Source: Alphaproteobacteria bacterium (lineage in GTDB: Bacteria; Pseudomonadota; Alphaproteobacteria; Bin95). From it: a stretch of 64,000 nt of DNA. Below, piece by piece: positions 26,169-34,432 of this stretch. The stretch's first letter is position 1; each line of letters begins with the position of its first letter. The translations under genes and the position numbers were made by a program. The notes below the pieces were generated by a model. The model did not search any database. It saw nothing but the letters and a program-made list of their open reading frames with translations, and was not told the origin of the DNA. Location: NCBI GenBank assembly GCA_020638555.1, contig JACKII010000001.1, forward strand, positions 310,001 through 374,000, given 5' to 3'.

Positions 26169-27181
26169 CCATGATGCGGCGCCCTGTTGCTGGTTGGCTT
26201 GGCCTGATGGCCTCCGTGCTGTTAGCGGGGCTGTTGGCGGCGCCGGCATTGTCCGCTCCGGCCGACTGGGCGGACTGGCTCGCCGGATTCCGCGCCAAGG
26301 CCAAGGCTGAGGGCATTGGCGAGACGACCCTGCACGCCGCGCTCGACGGTTTGGAGCCGATCCAGTCCATTCTGGAGCGCGATCGCAAACAGCCCGAATT
26401 CACCCTGACCTTTCCCCAGTATATCGACCGGGTGGTGACGGATGCCAAGGTGCAGCAAGGCCGGGCGATGGCGCGCGACCATGCGGACCTGCTGGCGCGG
26501 ATCAGCCGCAAATACGGGGTCCAGTCGCGGTTCATCCTGGCGATCTGGGGTATTGAGAGCTTTTACGGTCGCCACACCGGCAAGGAAGCCGTCGTCGCGG
26601 CGCTGGCCACGCTGTCCTATGACCGGCGCCGCTCCAGCTTCTTTCAGTCCCAATTGCTGGCGGCGCTGCGCATGGCCGACAAGGGCTATATCGATCTGGC
26701 GACGATGAAAGGGTCCTGGGCGGGCGCCATGGGCCAGCCGCAATTCATCCCGACCAGCTATCTGGCCTATGCGGTGGATGAGGACGGCGACGGCAGGCGC
26801 GACATTTGGAACTCCCTGCCGGACATTTTCGGGTCCATCGCCAACTATCTGGCCCGCCATGGCTGGACGGCCGATCAGACCTGGGGCCGTCCGGTTCAGG
26901 TGCCGGCAAGTTTGCGCGGGCGCTGGGCGACGCTGTCCGAGGATGCGAACAAGTCTAAGCCCATGCCCTTGCCGCGCTGGGGCGAGCTGGGCGTACGCAT
27001 GCCGGCCGGCGGGGCACTGCCGACCCGGCCGCTGCCGACGGTTCTGGTCGCCCCCGACGGCAAGGATGGCCCGATGTTTGCCACATATCCGAATTACAGG
27101 CGGATATTGAACTACAACCCGTCGCATCTTTATGCGCTGGCGGTTGGGGTCTTGTCTGATCGGATCGAATCGGTGCAATAA
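26165..27181 (+). CDS. MltB-type lytic murein transglycosylase
   Basis: Cleaves the glycan backbone of peptidoglycan, leaving 1,6-anhydro ends. The 338 residues begin with a cleavable signal peptide (about 1-30, ending LSAPA) and no lipobox. The family-3 lytic transglycosylase fold has catalytic Glu131 in IWGIESFYGR, followed by LATLSYDRRR, MKGSWAGAMGQPQFIPTSY and AVDEDGDGRRDIWNS. It overlaps the YdcF gene by 4 bases and precedes rlpA, giving a compact wall-remodelling cluster. Confidence 0.95.
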   Translation: MTMMRRPVAGWLGLMASVLLAGLLAAPALSAPADWADWLAGFRAKAKAEGIGETTLHAALDGLEPIQSILERDRKQPEFTLTFPQYIDRVVTDAKVQQGRAMARDHADLLARISRKYGVQSRFILAIWGIESFYGRHTGKEAVVAALATLSYDRRRSSFFQSQLLAALRMADKGYIDLATMKGSWAGAMGQPQFIPTSYLAYAVDEDGDGRRDIWNSLPDIFGSIANYLARHGWTADQTWGRPVQVPASLRGRWATLSEDANKSKPMPLPRWGELGVRMPAGGALPTRPLPTVLVAPDGKDGPMFATYPNYRRILNYNPSHLYALAVGVLSDRIESVQ

Positions 27182-27201
27182 GCGACGATTCGGCTAAGGG
27201 A

Positions 27202-28062
27202 GTGAACGCCCTGCTACGTTTGATGATTCTGGCGGCCGGCGCCATGCTGCTGCTGGCGGGCTGCTCGGGGACGCAAACCCCCGCCCCATCCCCGTCGGCC
27301 CTGTCGGACGAAAGCGCGGCCCGCTTGGCACGGGCGATCGAGCCCGGCTACAAGATCGGCCAGCCCTATCGCATTGCCGGCCAATGGTACCGGCCGCAGG
27401 AACAGTTCGACATGAGCGAGTCGGGCATTGCGTCCTGGTACGGCCCTGGCTTTCATGGTCGGCTGACGGCGAATGGCGAGCGTTACGACATGCACGCCTT
27501 CACCGCGGCCCATCGCACGCTGCAACTGCCCAGCGTGGTCCGGGTGCAGAATCTCGACAATGGCCGCTCGATCATCGTGCGTGTCAATGACCGCGGTCCG
27601 TATGTCGACGGCCGGATCATCGATCTGTCGCGCGCGGCGGCCGAAGCGCTGGACCTGCAGCACCAGGGGCTGGCGCAGGTCAGGCTGACCGTTTTGCCGA
27701 ACGAGAGCCGGCGCATGGCGCAGATGGCGCAGCAGGGCGCGTCGGTCGGCAGCATGGACGACCGCATCGTCCAGCTCAACGAAGGGCCGCCGCCGGAGCC
27801 GCCGGTCCGGCTGGCGCGAACCGGCCCGGCCGGGACGCTGTTCCTTCAGGCCGCGGCCTTTTCGAGCGAGGACTATGCGGAGCGGGCTCGCGGCATGCTG
27901 CGCGGCGTCGGACCGGTGAAAATCACGCCTTTCGTGCGCGGCGATCGCACCCTGTACCGGGTCCGGGTCGGCCCCTATGCTGACCGAAACACGGCCATGA
28001 CGGCCCTGGAGCGACTACGCGAGGTGGGTTTTGAAGGCGCACATTTGGTGGCGAGCAGCTAG
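27202..28062 (+). CDS. rlpA: RlpA-family septal ring lytic transglycosylase lipoprotein
   Basis: An outer-membrane lipoprotein that cuts denuded glycan strands at the septum in species where this has been tested. The 286 residues have a signal peptide with lipobox LLAGC (Cys at about residue 21) and a double-psi beta-barrel with IASWYGPGFHG, GERYDMHAFTAAHRTL and VRVNDRGPYVDGRIIDLS. A C-terminal SPOR domain (about 210-285) would bind denuded septal peptidoglycan. The start is a GTG almost touching an AAGGGA site, and ATG 27223 is an alternative. The 3' end overlaps the carboxypeptidase gene by 32 bases. Confidence 0.94.
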   Translation: MNALLRLMILAAGAMLLLAGCSGTQTPAPSPSALSDESAARLARAIEPGYKIGQPYRIAGQWYRPQEQFDMSESGIASWYGPGFHGRLTANGERYDMHAFTAAHRTLQLPSVVRVQNLDNGRSIIVRVNDRGPYVDGRIIDLSRAAAEALDLQHQGLAQVRLTVLPNESRRMAQMAQQGASVGSMDDRIVQLNEGPPPEPPVRLARTGPAGTLFLQAAAFSSEDYAERARGMLRGVGPVKITPFVRGDRTLYRVRVGPYADRNTAMTALERLREVGFEGAHLVASS

Positions 28063-29224
28063 GTCGGTCGGCCTGTTGCGTTTCAATCCGGCAGCCCTGG
28101 TCCTGCTGGTTCTGGTCTCTGCGTCGGCGCTGGTTTCGGTGCCGGCACTGGCCCAGTCCATCGAGACGCCCGCGCGGTTCGCCTATTTGATCGATGTATC
28201 CAGCGACGCCGTGCTGATGGAGAAGGACGCGCACACGCCGACCGCGCCAGCCTCCATGAGCAAGATGATGACGGTGTACATGCTGCTGGAACGCCTCAAG
28301 GCCGGCACCTTGTCCCTGGACGATACCTTCCCCGTCAGCAAGAAGGCGTGGGAGATGGGCGGCTCGAAAATGTTCGTCAAGGTCGACACGCGCGTGCGCG
28401 TGGAGGACCTGATCCAGGGCATTGTCGTCCAGTCTGGCAACGACGCCTGCATCGTTGTCGCCGAAGGATTGGCTGGCACCGAGGCGGCGTTCGCGGAGCA
28501 GATGACGGCGCGGGCGCGTGAACTGGGCCTGAACGACAGCCATTTCGTCAATGCCACCGGCTGGCCGGCCGAAGGGCAGGTGATGTCGGCGCGCGATCTG
28601 GCGAAACTCGCGGAATTGCTGATCGCCGACTTCCCCGACTATTACAAGTATTTCTCGGAGCAATCCTTCACCTACAACGGCATCACCCAGCCGAACCGCA
28701 ATCCGGTCCTCTCGAAGGAGATCGGCGCCGACGGGCTGAAGACCGGCCATACGGAGGCCTCCGGTTATGGTCTGGTCGCTTCGGCGAAGCGCGGCGACCG
28801 GCGGCTGGTGCTGGTGCTGAACGGCCTGGACAGCACCAGCCAGCGCTCGCGCGAGGCGGAACGCCTGCTAGAATGGGGGTTCCGCTCGTTCCAGGGGGTC
28901 ACCCTGTTCGACGCCCAGGATCGGGTCGAGGAAGCGCCGGTCTGGCTCGGCGAGCGGGCGAGCGTGCCCCTGGTGCTGGCGCAGCGGCTGGCGGTGACGC
29001 TGCCGCGGGCATCCAGCGGCAAGATGGCGGTCTCCGTGCGTTATGATGCGCCGATTCCGGCGCCGATCCGCAAGGGCGACCGGTTGGGCGTGTTGCGGGT
29101 GACGGCGCCTGACTTCGAAACGGTGGAGCGGCCGCTGATCGCCGGCGCCGATGTCGGCGCGCTGGGACCGGTCGGCCGCGTGCTGGCCGTGACACAGCAC
29201 TGGCTGGCCAGCGTGCTGCCGTGA
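28031..29224 (+). CDS. D-alanyl-D-alanine carboxypeptidase (PBP5/6 type)
   Basis: A periplasmic low-molecular-weight penicillin-binding protein that trims the terminal D-Ala from peptidoglycan stems. The 397 residues have a signal peptide ending near ALAQS (residues 39-43), SMSK (75-78) with the catalytic serine, SGN (135-137), KTG (237-239) and a C-terminal beta domain (about 290-385). The likely start is TTG 28031 behind GAGGTGGG, inside the end of rlpA. The last bases overlap tmk as GTGA. Confidence 0.95.
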   Translation: MKAHIWWRAARSVGLLRFNPAALVLLVLVSASALVSVPALAQSIETPARFAYLIDVSSDAVLMEKDAHTPTAPASMSKMMTVYMLLERLKAGTLSLDDTFPVSKKAWEMGGSKMFVKVDTRVRVEDLIQGIVVQSGNDACIVVAEGLAGTEAAFAEQMTARARELGLNDSHFVNATGWPAEGQVMSARDLAKLAELLIADFPDYYKYFSEQSFTYNGITQPNRNPVLSKEIGADGLKTGHTEASGYGLVASAKRGDRRLVLVLNGLDSTSQRSREAERLLEWGFRSFQGVTLFDAQDRVEEAPVWLGERASVPLVLAQRLAVTLPRASSGKMAVSVRYDAPIPAPIRKGDRLGVLRVTAPDFETVERPLIAGADVGALGPVGRVLAVTQHWLASVLP

Positions 29225-29868
29225 CGACCGCCGGCCCGGCCCGCCTGGTGACCTTCGAAGGCGGTGAGGGCGCGGGCAAAACCACACAGATCGCCCTGCT
29301 TGCCGAACGGCTGCGCAGATGCGGCCAGACCGTGGTCGTCACCCGCGAGCCCGGTGGGACGCCTGACGCCGAAGCCATCCGGGCGCTGCTGGTGGAGGGG
29401 GAGGCCGGTCGCTGGGACCCGCTCGCGGAAACCCTGCTCCACCTCGCCGCGCGCCGCCAGCATCTGGCCCGCAAGGTGTTTCCGGCGCTGGAGCGCGGCG
29501 ACTGGGTGCTTTGCGACCGGTTCCTGGATTCGACCCGCGCTTACCAGGGGGCCGGCCAGGCGGTGCCGCTGGATGTGATCGACGCTCTGGCCGCGCCGGT
29601 GATGGAAGGGCTGGAGCCGGGCCTGACCGTGATCCTCGACCTCGCGCCGGAGGACGGGCTTGCCCGCGCTGCGGCCCGCAGCGCGGCCGGCCGCTACGAG
29701 CGCTGGCCGCTCGCCCGTCACCAGACCATCCGGCAGGCGTTTCTCGCCATCGCCGCAAACGAGCCGGACCGTTGCCGGGTGCTGGACGCCATGCAGTCCG
29801 TCGATGCCGTCGCCGCTGGGATCTGGCAGGCGGTGGCGGGGCGGTTCCCGGACCTCGGCCCATGCTGA
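29221..29868 (+). CDS. tmk: Thymidylate kinase
   Basis: Phosphorylates dTMP to dTDP for DNA synthesis. The 215 residues contain the P-loop FEGGEGAGKTTQ, the dTMP-binding CDRFLDSTRAYQG and a LID-like region AARSAAGRYE. The GTG start overlaps the carboxypeptidase stop (GTGA at 29221-29224), and the end overlaps holB by 7 bases. The tmk-holB order after dacA-type and rlpA genes is common in alphaproteobacteria. Confidence 0.97.
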   Translation: MTTAGPARLVTFEGGEGAGKTTQIALLAERLRRCGQTVVVTREPGGTPDAEAIRALLVEGEAGRWDPLAETLLHLAARRQHLARKVFPALERGDWVLCDRFLDSTRAYQGAGQAVPLDVIDALAAPVMEGLEPGLTVILDLAPEDGLARAAARSAAGRYERWPLARHQTIRQAFLAIAANEPDRCRVLDAMQSVDAVAAGIWQAVAGRFPDLGPC

Positions 29869-30872
29869 CGCCGCGCACCAACCCCGGCCTGGTCGGCCAC
29901 GCCCGGGCGGAGGAAACGCTGCTGGCCGCCGTGACCGGCGGCCGCCTGCCACACGCCTGGCTGTTTCTGGGTGCCAAGGGCATTGGCAAGGCGACGCTCG
30001 CCTTCCGCTTCGCCCGCTTCCTGCTGGCCGGTGGCGCCGGAGCGCCGGTCGACGAAGGCCCCGGCCTGTTCGGCGAGGAGCCACCGCCGACCGCCGCCAC
30101 CGCCGGTCTGGCGATGGACCCGGAGGACCCGGTGTTCCGCCGGGTCGCCGCCAAGGGCCATGCCGACCTGATGGTTCTGGATGCCGATAGCGCCACCGGC
30201 CGGAGCACGACCATCCCGGCCGAGGCCGTCCGCGGGCTCGGGCCGTTCCTGCACCAGACCGCGGGCGAGGGCGGGCGGCGCGTCGTCATTGTCGACGCCC
30301 TGGACGAGTTGAACCCGACCGGGGCCAACGCCCTGCTGAAACTGGTGGAGGAGCCGCCGCCCGGCGCGGTGCTGCTGCTGGTCGCCCACAGCATGGCGCG
30401 GGTGCTGCCCACCATCCGCTCGCGCTGCCGCCTGCTGCGTCTGGCCCCCCTGTCGCAGGAGGACGTCCGGACCGTGTTGGCCGAGCAGCGGCCGACGGAA
30501 GATCCGCAGGCCCTGGCCGATGCCGCGGCACTGGCCGAGGGCAGCCCCGGCCGGGCCCTCGCCCTGCTGGAAAGCGACGGCATCGCCATTCACCAGGCGC
30601 TGGCCCAGTTCTGGCGCGCGCCGGCCCGCGTGCCGGCGGAGGCGACGACGGCGCTGGCCGGGCTCGCGGGCCAGGACGCGGCCCATTTCGCCCATTTCGC
30701 CGAGGGGTTTTGTCGCCAACTGGTCCAGGCCGCCCGCACCGCTGGCGGTGGCCCGGCCTGGGATGCGCTCTGGTCCGACACGCTGCACCTGCTCGACCGG
30801 ACCGAGGCGGTCTATCTCGACCGCCGGCAGGTGGCGCTCAATCGTCTCACCGCTGCGGCGAAGGTGGGGTAG
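29862..30872 (+). CDS. holB: DNA polymerase III delta' subunit
   Basis: A clamp-loader subunit that helps load the sliding clamp. The ATG at 29862 gives 336 residues and overlaps tmk by 7 bases. The AAA+ fold is seen in LVGHARAEETLLAAV, the P-loop-like GAKGIGKATLAF, VIVDALDELNPTGANALLKL (a Walker B-like strand and helix) and TIRSRCRLLRL, the sensor-1/SRC motif. An unusually long linker, rich in Gly, Ala and Pro, follows the P-loop helix. Confidence 0.94.
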   Translation: MLTPRTNPGLVGHARAEETLLAAVTGGRLPHAWLFLGAKGIGKATLAFRFARFLLAGGAGAPVDEGPGLFGEEPPPTAATAGLAMDPEDPVFRRVAAKGHADLMVLDADSATGRSTTIPAEAVRGLGPFLHQTAGEGGRRVVIVDALDELNPTGANALLKLVEEPPPGAVLLLVAHSMARVLPTIRSRCRLLRLAPLSQEDVRTVLAEQRPTEDPQALADAAALAEGSPGRALALLESDGIAIHQALAQFWRAPARVPAEATTALAGLAGQDAAHFAHFAEGFCRQLVQAARTAGGGPAWDALWSDTLHLLDRTEAVYLDRRQVALNRLTAAAKVG

Positions 30873-30932
30873 ACCGCCGGGCGTCGCGCGACTAGGTAAG
30901 AGGCTGGATATCCACAGGCCAGGAATGGTCCC

Positions 30933-31616
30933 ATGACCGTCGTTACCATGAGCGGGCGGGAGCCGTTGGTGCTCGCTCTGCCGAAGGGCCGGATTCTGGA
31001 CGAGGCCATGCCGCTGGTGCGCGGCGCGGGCATCGAGCCGGAAGCCGACTTCGACAACCCCAAAAGCCGGGCGCTGCGCTTTGCCACCGATCACGACGGG
31101 CTGTCCATCGTGCGGGTGCGCAGCTTCGACGTGGCCACCTTCGTCGCCTTCGGCGCGGCGCATATCGGCATTTGCGGCCGCGATGTGCTGATGGAGTTCG
31201 ACTTCCCGGAAATCTATGCGCCGCTCGACCTGGGCATCGGCCATTGCCGCCTGGCCGTGGCCGAGCCGAAGGAACTGGTGGCCCGCGACGACCCCAGGAC
31301 CTGGAGCCATATCCGCGTCGCCACCAAATACCCGAACATTACCAAGCGCCATTTTGCGGCCCGCGGTGTGCAGGCGGAATGCATTAAGCTGAACGGCGCC
31401 ATGGAACTGGCGCCGTCGCTGGGCTTGTGCCGGCGCATTGTCGATCTGGTCTCCACCGGCGCGACGCTGAAGGCGAACGGGCTGGAAGTGGTAGAGGAAA
31501 TTGCTGACATCACCTCGCTGCTGATCGTCAATCGCACGGCGCTGAAAACCCGACCCGCGGAGATCAACGGCTGGATCGAACGCTTTCGGGAGGCGACCCG
31601 TGCCGCAGCGGCTTGA
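30933..31616 (+). CDS. hisG: ATP phosphoribosyltransferase, short form
   Basis: Catalyses the first step of histidine synthesis, joining ATP and PRPP. The 227 residues fit the short HisG(S) form, which lacks the C-terminal regulatory domain and needs HisZ. Motifs are LALPKGRILDEA, VRVRSFDVATFVAFG, GICGRDVLME and the PRPP loop VDLVSTGATLKANGL. The ATG at 30933 has an AGGA ribosome site. hisZ is not in the window. It overlaps hisD by 17 bases. Confidence 0.96.
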   Translation: MTVVTMSGREPLVLALPKGRILDEAMPLVRGAGIEPEADFDNPKSRALRFATDHDGLSIVRVRSFDVATFVAFGAAHIGICGRDVLMEFDFPEIYAPLDLGIGHCRLAVAEPKELVARDDPRTWSHIRVATKYPNITKRHFAARGVQAECIKLNGAMELAPSLGLCRRIVDLVSTGATLKANGLEVVEEIADITSLLIVNRTALKTRPAEINGWIERFREATRAAAA

Positions 31617-32898
31617 CGCCTCCGCCGCCGGGTTTGCCGGGCGGTTTGCGGCCTTCCTCGACGCCAAGCGCGACACCGAGGCGGCCGCCGACCGCGCCGC
31701 CGCCGACATCGTCCAGGCGGTGCGGGCCAAGGGCGACGAGGCGCTGTTCGCCTATACCGAGCGTTTCGACCGCTTTCCCGTCGGCCCGGATACCGTCCGC
31801 ATCCGGCCGGAAGAGATGGCCGCCGCCTTCGCCGGGACGCCGCCTGCCCAGCGTGAAGCCCTGGAACTGGCGGCCGAGCGGATCCGCGCCTTTCACGAGG
31901 CCCAGCGCCCGCAAGACCTGGACTGGACCGACGCCGCTGGCGTCCGCCTCGGCCTGCGTTGGACGCCGCTCGACAGCGTCGGTGTCTACGTGCCGGGCGG
32001 TACCGCGGCCTATCCGTCGTCGGTGCTGATGAACGCGGTCCCGGCCAGGGTGGCGGGCGTTTCGCGCATCGCCATGGCCGTGCCGACGCCGGACAACCGG
32101 CTGAACCCGCTGGTGCTGGCTGCCGCCCACATCGCCGGCGTGGACGAGGCCTACCGCATCGGCGGTGCCCAGGCCGTTGCGGCGCTGGCCTACGGTACCG
32201 ACAGCGTGCCGGCGGTGGACAAGATCGTCGGCCCCGGCAACGCCTATGTCGCGGCGGCCAAGCGTTTGGTGTTCGGCCGCGTCGGTATCGACACCATCGC
32301 TGGCCCATCGGAAGTGCTGATCGTTGCCGAGGATGGGCAGGCGCCGGCGGAATGGCTCGCGGCCGACCTGCTGGCCCAGGCGGAGCACGACACCGCGGCC
32401 CAGTCCATCCTGGTTTCCGACAGTGCCGATCTGCTCGACCGGGTCGAAGCGGCCGTCACGGCCACGCTCGCGACCTTGCCTCGCGGCGAGATCGCGGCGG
32501 CCAGTTGGCGCGACCACGGCGCCCTGATTCTCGTGCCCGGCCTGGCCGCCGCCCTGCCGCTGGTCGACGCCATCGCGCCGGAGCACCTGCAACTGGTGCT
32601 GGCCGATGCCGACGGCTTTGCCGCCCGGGTCCGCCATGCCGGCGCCATCTTCCTCGGCGCACACACGCCGGAGGCGGTGGGCGATTATGTCGGCGGGCCG
32701 AACCACGTGCTGCCGACCGACCGCAGCGCCCGCTTTGCCAGCGGTCTCAGCCTCTACGACTTCCTGAAGCGCACCACCCTGCTTGGCTGTGACGGGCCGG
32801 CGCTCGGCCGGATCGGGCCGGCCGCGGTCACGCTGGCAGAGGCCGAAGGGCTGGGGGCGCATGCGCTCTCGGTCGCGCTGCGGCTTGGCCGTGGCTGA
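31600..32898 (+). CDS. hisD: Histidinol dehydrogenase
   Basis: Zinc-dependent NAD+ enzyme for the last two oxidations of histidine synthesis. The 432 residues include YVPGGTAAYPSSVLMNAVPA, KIVGPGNAYVAAAKRLVFG, AGPSEVLIVAEDGQAP, QAEHDTAAQSILV and EHLQLVLAD, which supply the zinc and catalytic His/Glu residues of the family. It starts at GTG 31600 behind GGGAGG, within the end of hisG. It is followed by the UPF0262 gene, the usual alphaproteobacterial order. Confidence 0.97.
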   Translation: MPQRLDASAAGFAGRFAAFLDAKRDTEAAADRAAADIVQAVRAKGDEALFAYTERFDRFPVGPDTVRIRPEEMAAAFAGTPPAQREALELAAERIRAFHEAQRPQDLDWTDAAGVRLGLRWTPLDSVGVYVPGGTAAYPSSVLMNAVPARVAGVSRIAMAVPTPDNRLNPLVLAAAHIAGVDEAYRIGGAQAVAALAYGTDSVPAVDKIVGPGNAYVAAAKRLVFGRVGIDTIAGPSEVLIVAEDGQAPAEWLAADLLAQAEHDTAAQSILVSDSADLLDRVEAAVTATLATLPRGEIAAASWRDHGALILVPGLAAALPLVDAIAPEHLQLVLADADGFAARVRHAGAIFLGAHTPEAVGDYVGGPNHVLPTDRSARFASGLSLYDFLKRTTLLGCDGPALGRIGPAAVTLAEAEGLGAHALSVALRLGRG

Positions 32899-32911
32899 GC
32901 CGGATGCTCCC

Positions 32912-33385
32912 ATGGACGCCCACGCGCGCATTGTGAGCCTGAGTCTCGACGACTCCTTCGGCCGCGGCCGCCGGCCCGAGGTCGAGCAGGAACGTGCCGT
33001 CGCCATCGACGACCTGCTGGACGAGAACCGCTTCGCCCTGGAAGGCGGGCCGGACGGACCGTACAATATCGTCCTCGGCATTGCCGACAATCGGCTGTTG
33101 CTGCGGGTTCAGGATGAAAAAGGCGAAGACCTGCGCATCATCGGCTTGGCACTGGGGCCGTTCCGGCGCATTATTCGGGACTATCACGGCATCTGCGAAA
33201 GTTATTACGATGCCATCCGCACCCTCAGTCCTTCGCAGATCGAGACCATCGACATGGCCCGCCGCGGCATTCACAATGACGGTACGGAATTGTTGCGCGC
33301 GCGTCTTGACGGTAAGGCGGTGGTGGATTTCGATACGGCGCGCCGGCTGTTCACGCTGCTGAGCGTGCTGCATCTGAAAGCCTGA
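32912..33385 (+). CDS. UPF0262 family protein
   Basis: A 157-residue cytosolic protein of unknown function, seen almost only in alphaproteobacteria next to hisD. The family core is visible in RRPEVEQERAVAIDDLLDENRF, LLLRVQDEKGEDL, LALGPFRRIIRDYHGICESYYDA and IDMARRGIHNDGTELL-like segments. ATG 32912 is used, but GTG 32891, inside the end of hisD, would add seven residues, and neither start has a clear ribosome site. Context suggests cotranscription with hisGD; a role in histidine synthesis has not been shown. Confidence 0.9.
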   Translation: MDAHARIVSLSLDDSFGRGRRPEVEQERAVAIDDLLDENRFALEGGPDGPYNIVLGIADNRLLLRVQDEKGEDLRIIGLALGPFRRIIRDYHGICESYYDAIRTLSPSQIETIDMARRGIHNDGTELLRARLDGKAVVDFDTARRLFTLLSVLHLKA

Positions 33386-33402
33386 CGGGCGGCCCGGCCG
33401 GC

Positions 33403-33834
33403 ATGGCGCAGCGCATCCAAGCCGTCCTGTTCGCGTGCGAGATGAACGTCGCCCGCTCGGTCATGGCCGAAGCCTGGTTGAAACATTTTCACGGCCAGAG
33501 AATCTATGTGGACTCCTGCGGTCTCCATGCCGGCCATCCGGACCCGTTCGTGGCGACGGTGATGCTGGAAGTCGGGATCGATGTCTCGCGCCACGCCTCG
33601 AAAACCTTCGACGATCTGGTCGACGGCTATTTCGATCTGATCGTGGCGCTGGCACCGCCGGCCCAGGTGCGGGCCATCGCCATGGCCCGGATGGCGGCGA
33701 TCGACGTGGAATTCTGGCCGACCATGGATGCCACGGTCGAATACGGCAGCCGCGAGCGCCGGCTCGACGCCTATCGCGCCGTGCGCGACTATCTGCGCGA
33801 CCGGATTCTGCAAGCCTTTCCGGTGTCGAAATGA
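33403..33834 (+). CDS. Low molecular weight protein-tyrosine-phosphatase/arsenate reductase-fold protein
   Basis: A 143-residue protein with the LMW-PTP fold. The P-loop CX5R is in FACEMNVARS at residues 12-18, where the nucleophile would be Cys12. The second half is less typical, and the general-acid DP motif is replaced by a WPTMDAT region, so phosphatase activity is plausible but not certain. It lies between UPF0262 and Maf, where alphaproteobacteria often have this gene. In many relatives infA also lies in this interval, and it is absent here. Confidence 0.85.
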   Translation: MAQRIQAVLFACEMNVARSVMAEAWLKHFHGQRIYVDSCGLHAGHPDPFVATVMLEVGIDVSRHASKTFDDLVDGYFDLIVALAPPAQVRAIAMARMAAIDVEFWPTMDATVEYGSRERRLDAYRAVRDYLRDRILQAFPVSK

Positions 33835-33853
33835 TGGGGCCGAAGTAAGTCGA

Positions 33854-34432
33854 ATGTCTGACCAAGCGTCTTTCCTGATCCTGGCCAGCGCCTCGCCGCG
33901 GCGGGTCGACCTGTTGGCGCAGATCGGCCTTGTCCCGACCGCGATCCGGCCGGCCGATGTGGACGAGACTCCGGCCGCGGACGAGAAACCCCGCGAACTG
34001 GCGGCGCGTCTGGCCGAGGCGAAAGGCGCGGCCGTGGCCGAGCCCGGCACGTATACGCTGGCGGCGGACACGGTGGTCGGTGTCGGCCGACGTATCCTGC
34101 CCAAGGCCGAGACCGAGGCGGAGGCGCGGGCCTGTCTCGCCCTGCTGAGCGGTCGCCGACATCGCGTCTATGGCGGTGTGGCCCTGATCGCGCCCGACGG
34201 CCGCGTGACCCGACGGCTGGTGGTGACCGACGTTCGGTTCAAGCGCCTCGACCGGGACGATGTGCAGCGCTATCTCGCGAGCGGCGAATGGCACGGCAAG
34301 GCCGGCGGCTATGCCATCCAGGGCGTTGCCGCGGAATACGTCGCCTGGATCGGCGGCTCCTATTCCAACGTGGTCGGGTTGCCGCTGTTCGAGACGGCCG
34401 CCCTGCTGCGGGGGGCCGGCTTCCGGTGGTGA
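33854..34432 (+). CDS. Maf-like nucleoside triphosphate pyrophosphatase
   Basis: Hydrolyses nucleoside triphosphates, probably modified or non-canonical ones, to monophosphate and pyrophosphate. The 192 residues contain SASPRRVDLLAQIG, the DETP and LAEAKG regions, ADTVVGVG (the catalytic-base region), LSGRRHRVYGG and GGYAIQGVAAEYV. The ATG at 33854 is chosen because the upstream open frame lies inside the phosphatase gene. The stop overlaps the RNase G-like start (GTGA). Confidence 0.95.
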   Translation: MSDQASFLILASASPRRVDLLAQIGLVPTAIRPADVDETPAADEKPRELAARLAEAKGAAVAEPGTYTLAADTVVGVGRRILPKAETEAEARACLALLSGRRHRVYGGVALIAPDGRVTRRLVVTDVRFKRLDRDDVQRYLASGEWHGKAGGYAIQGVAAEYVAWIGGSYSNVVGLPLFETAALLRGAGFRW

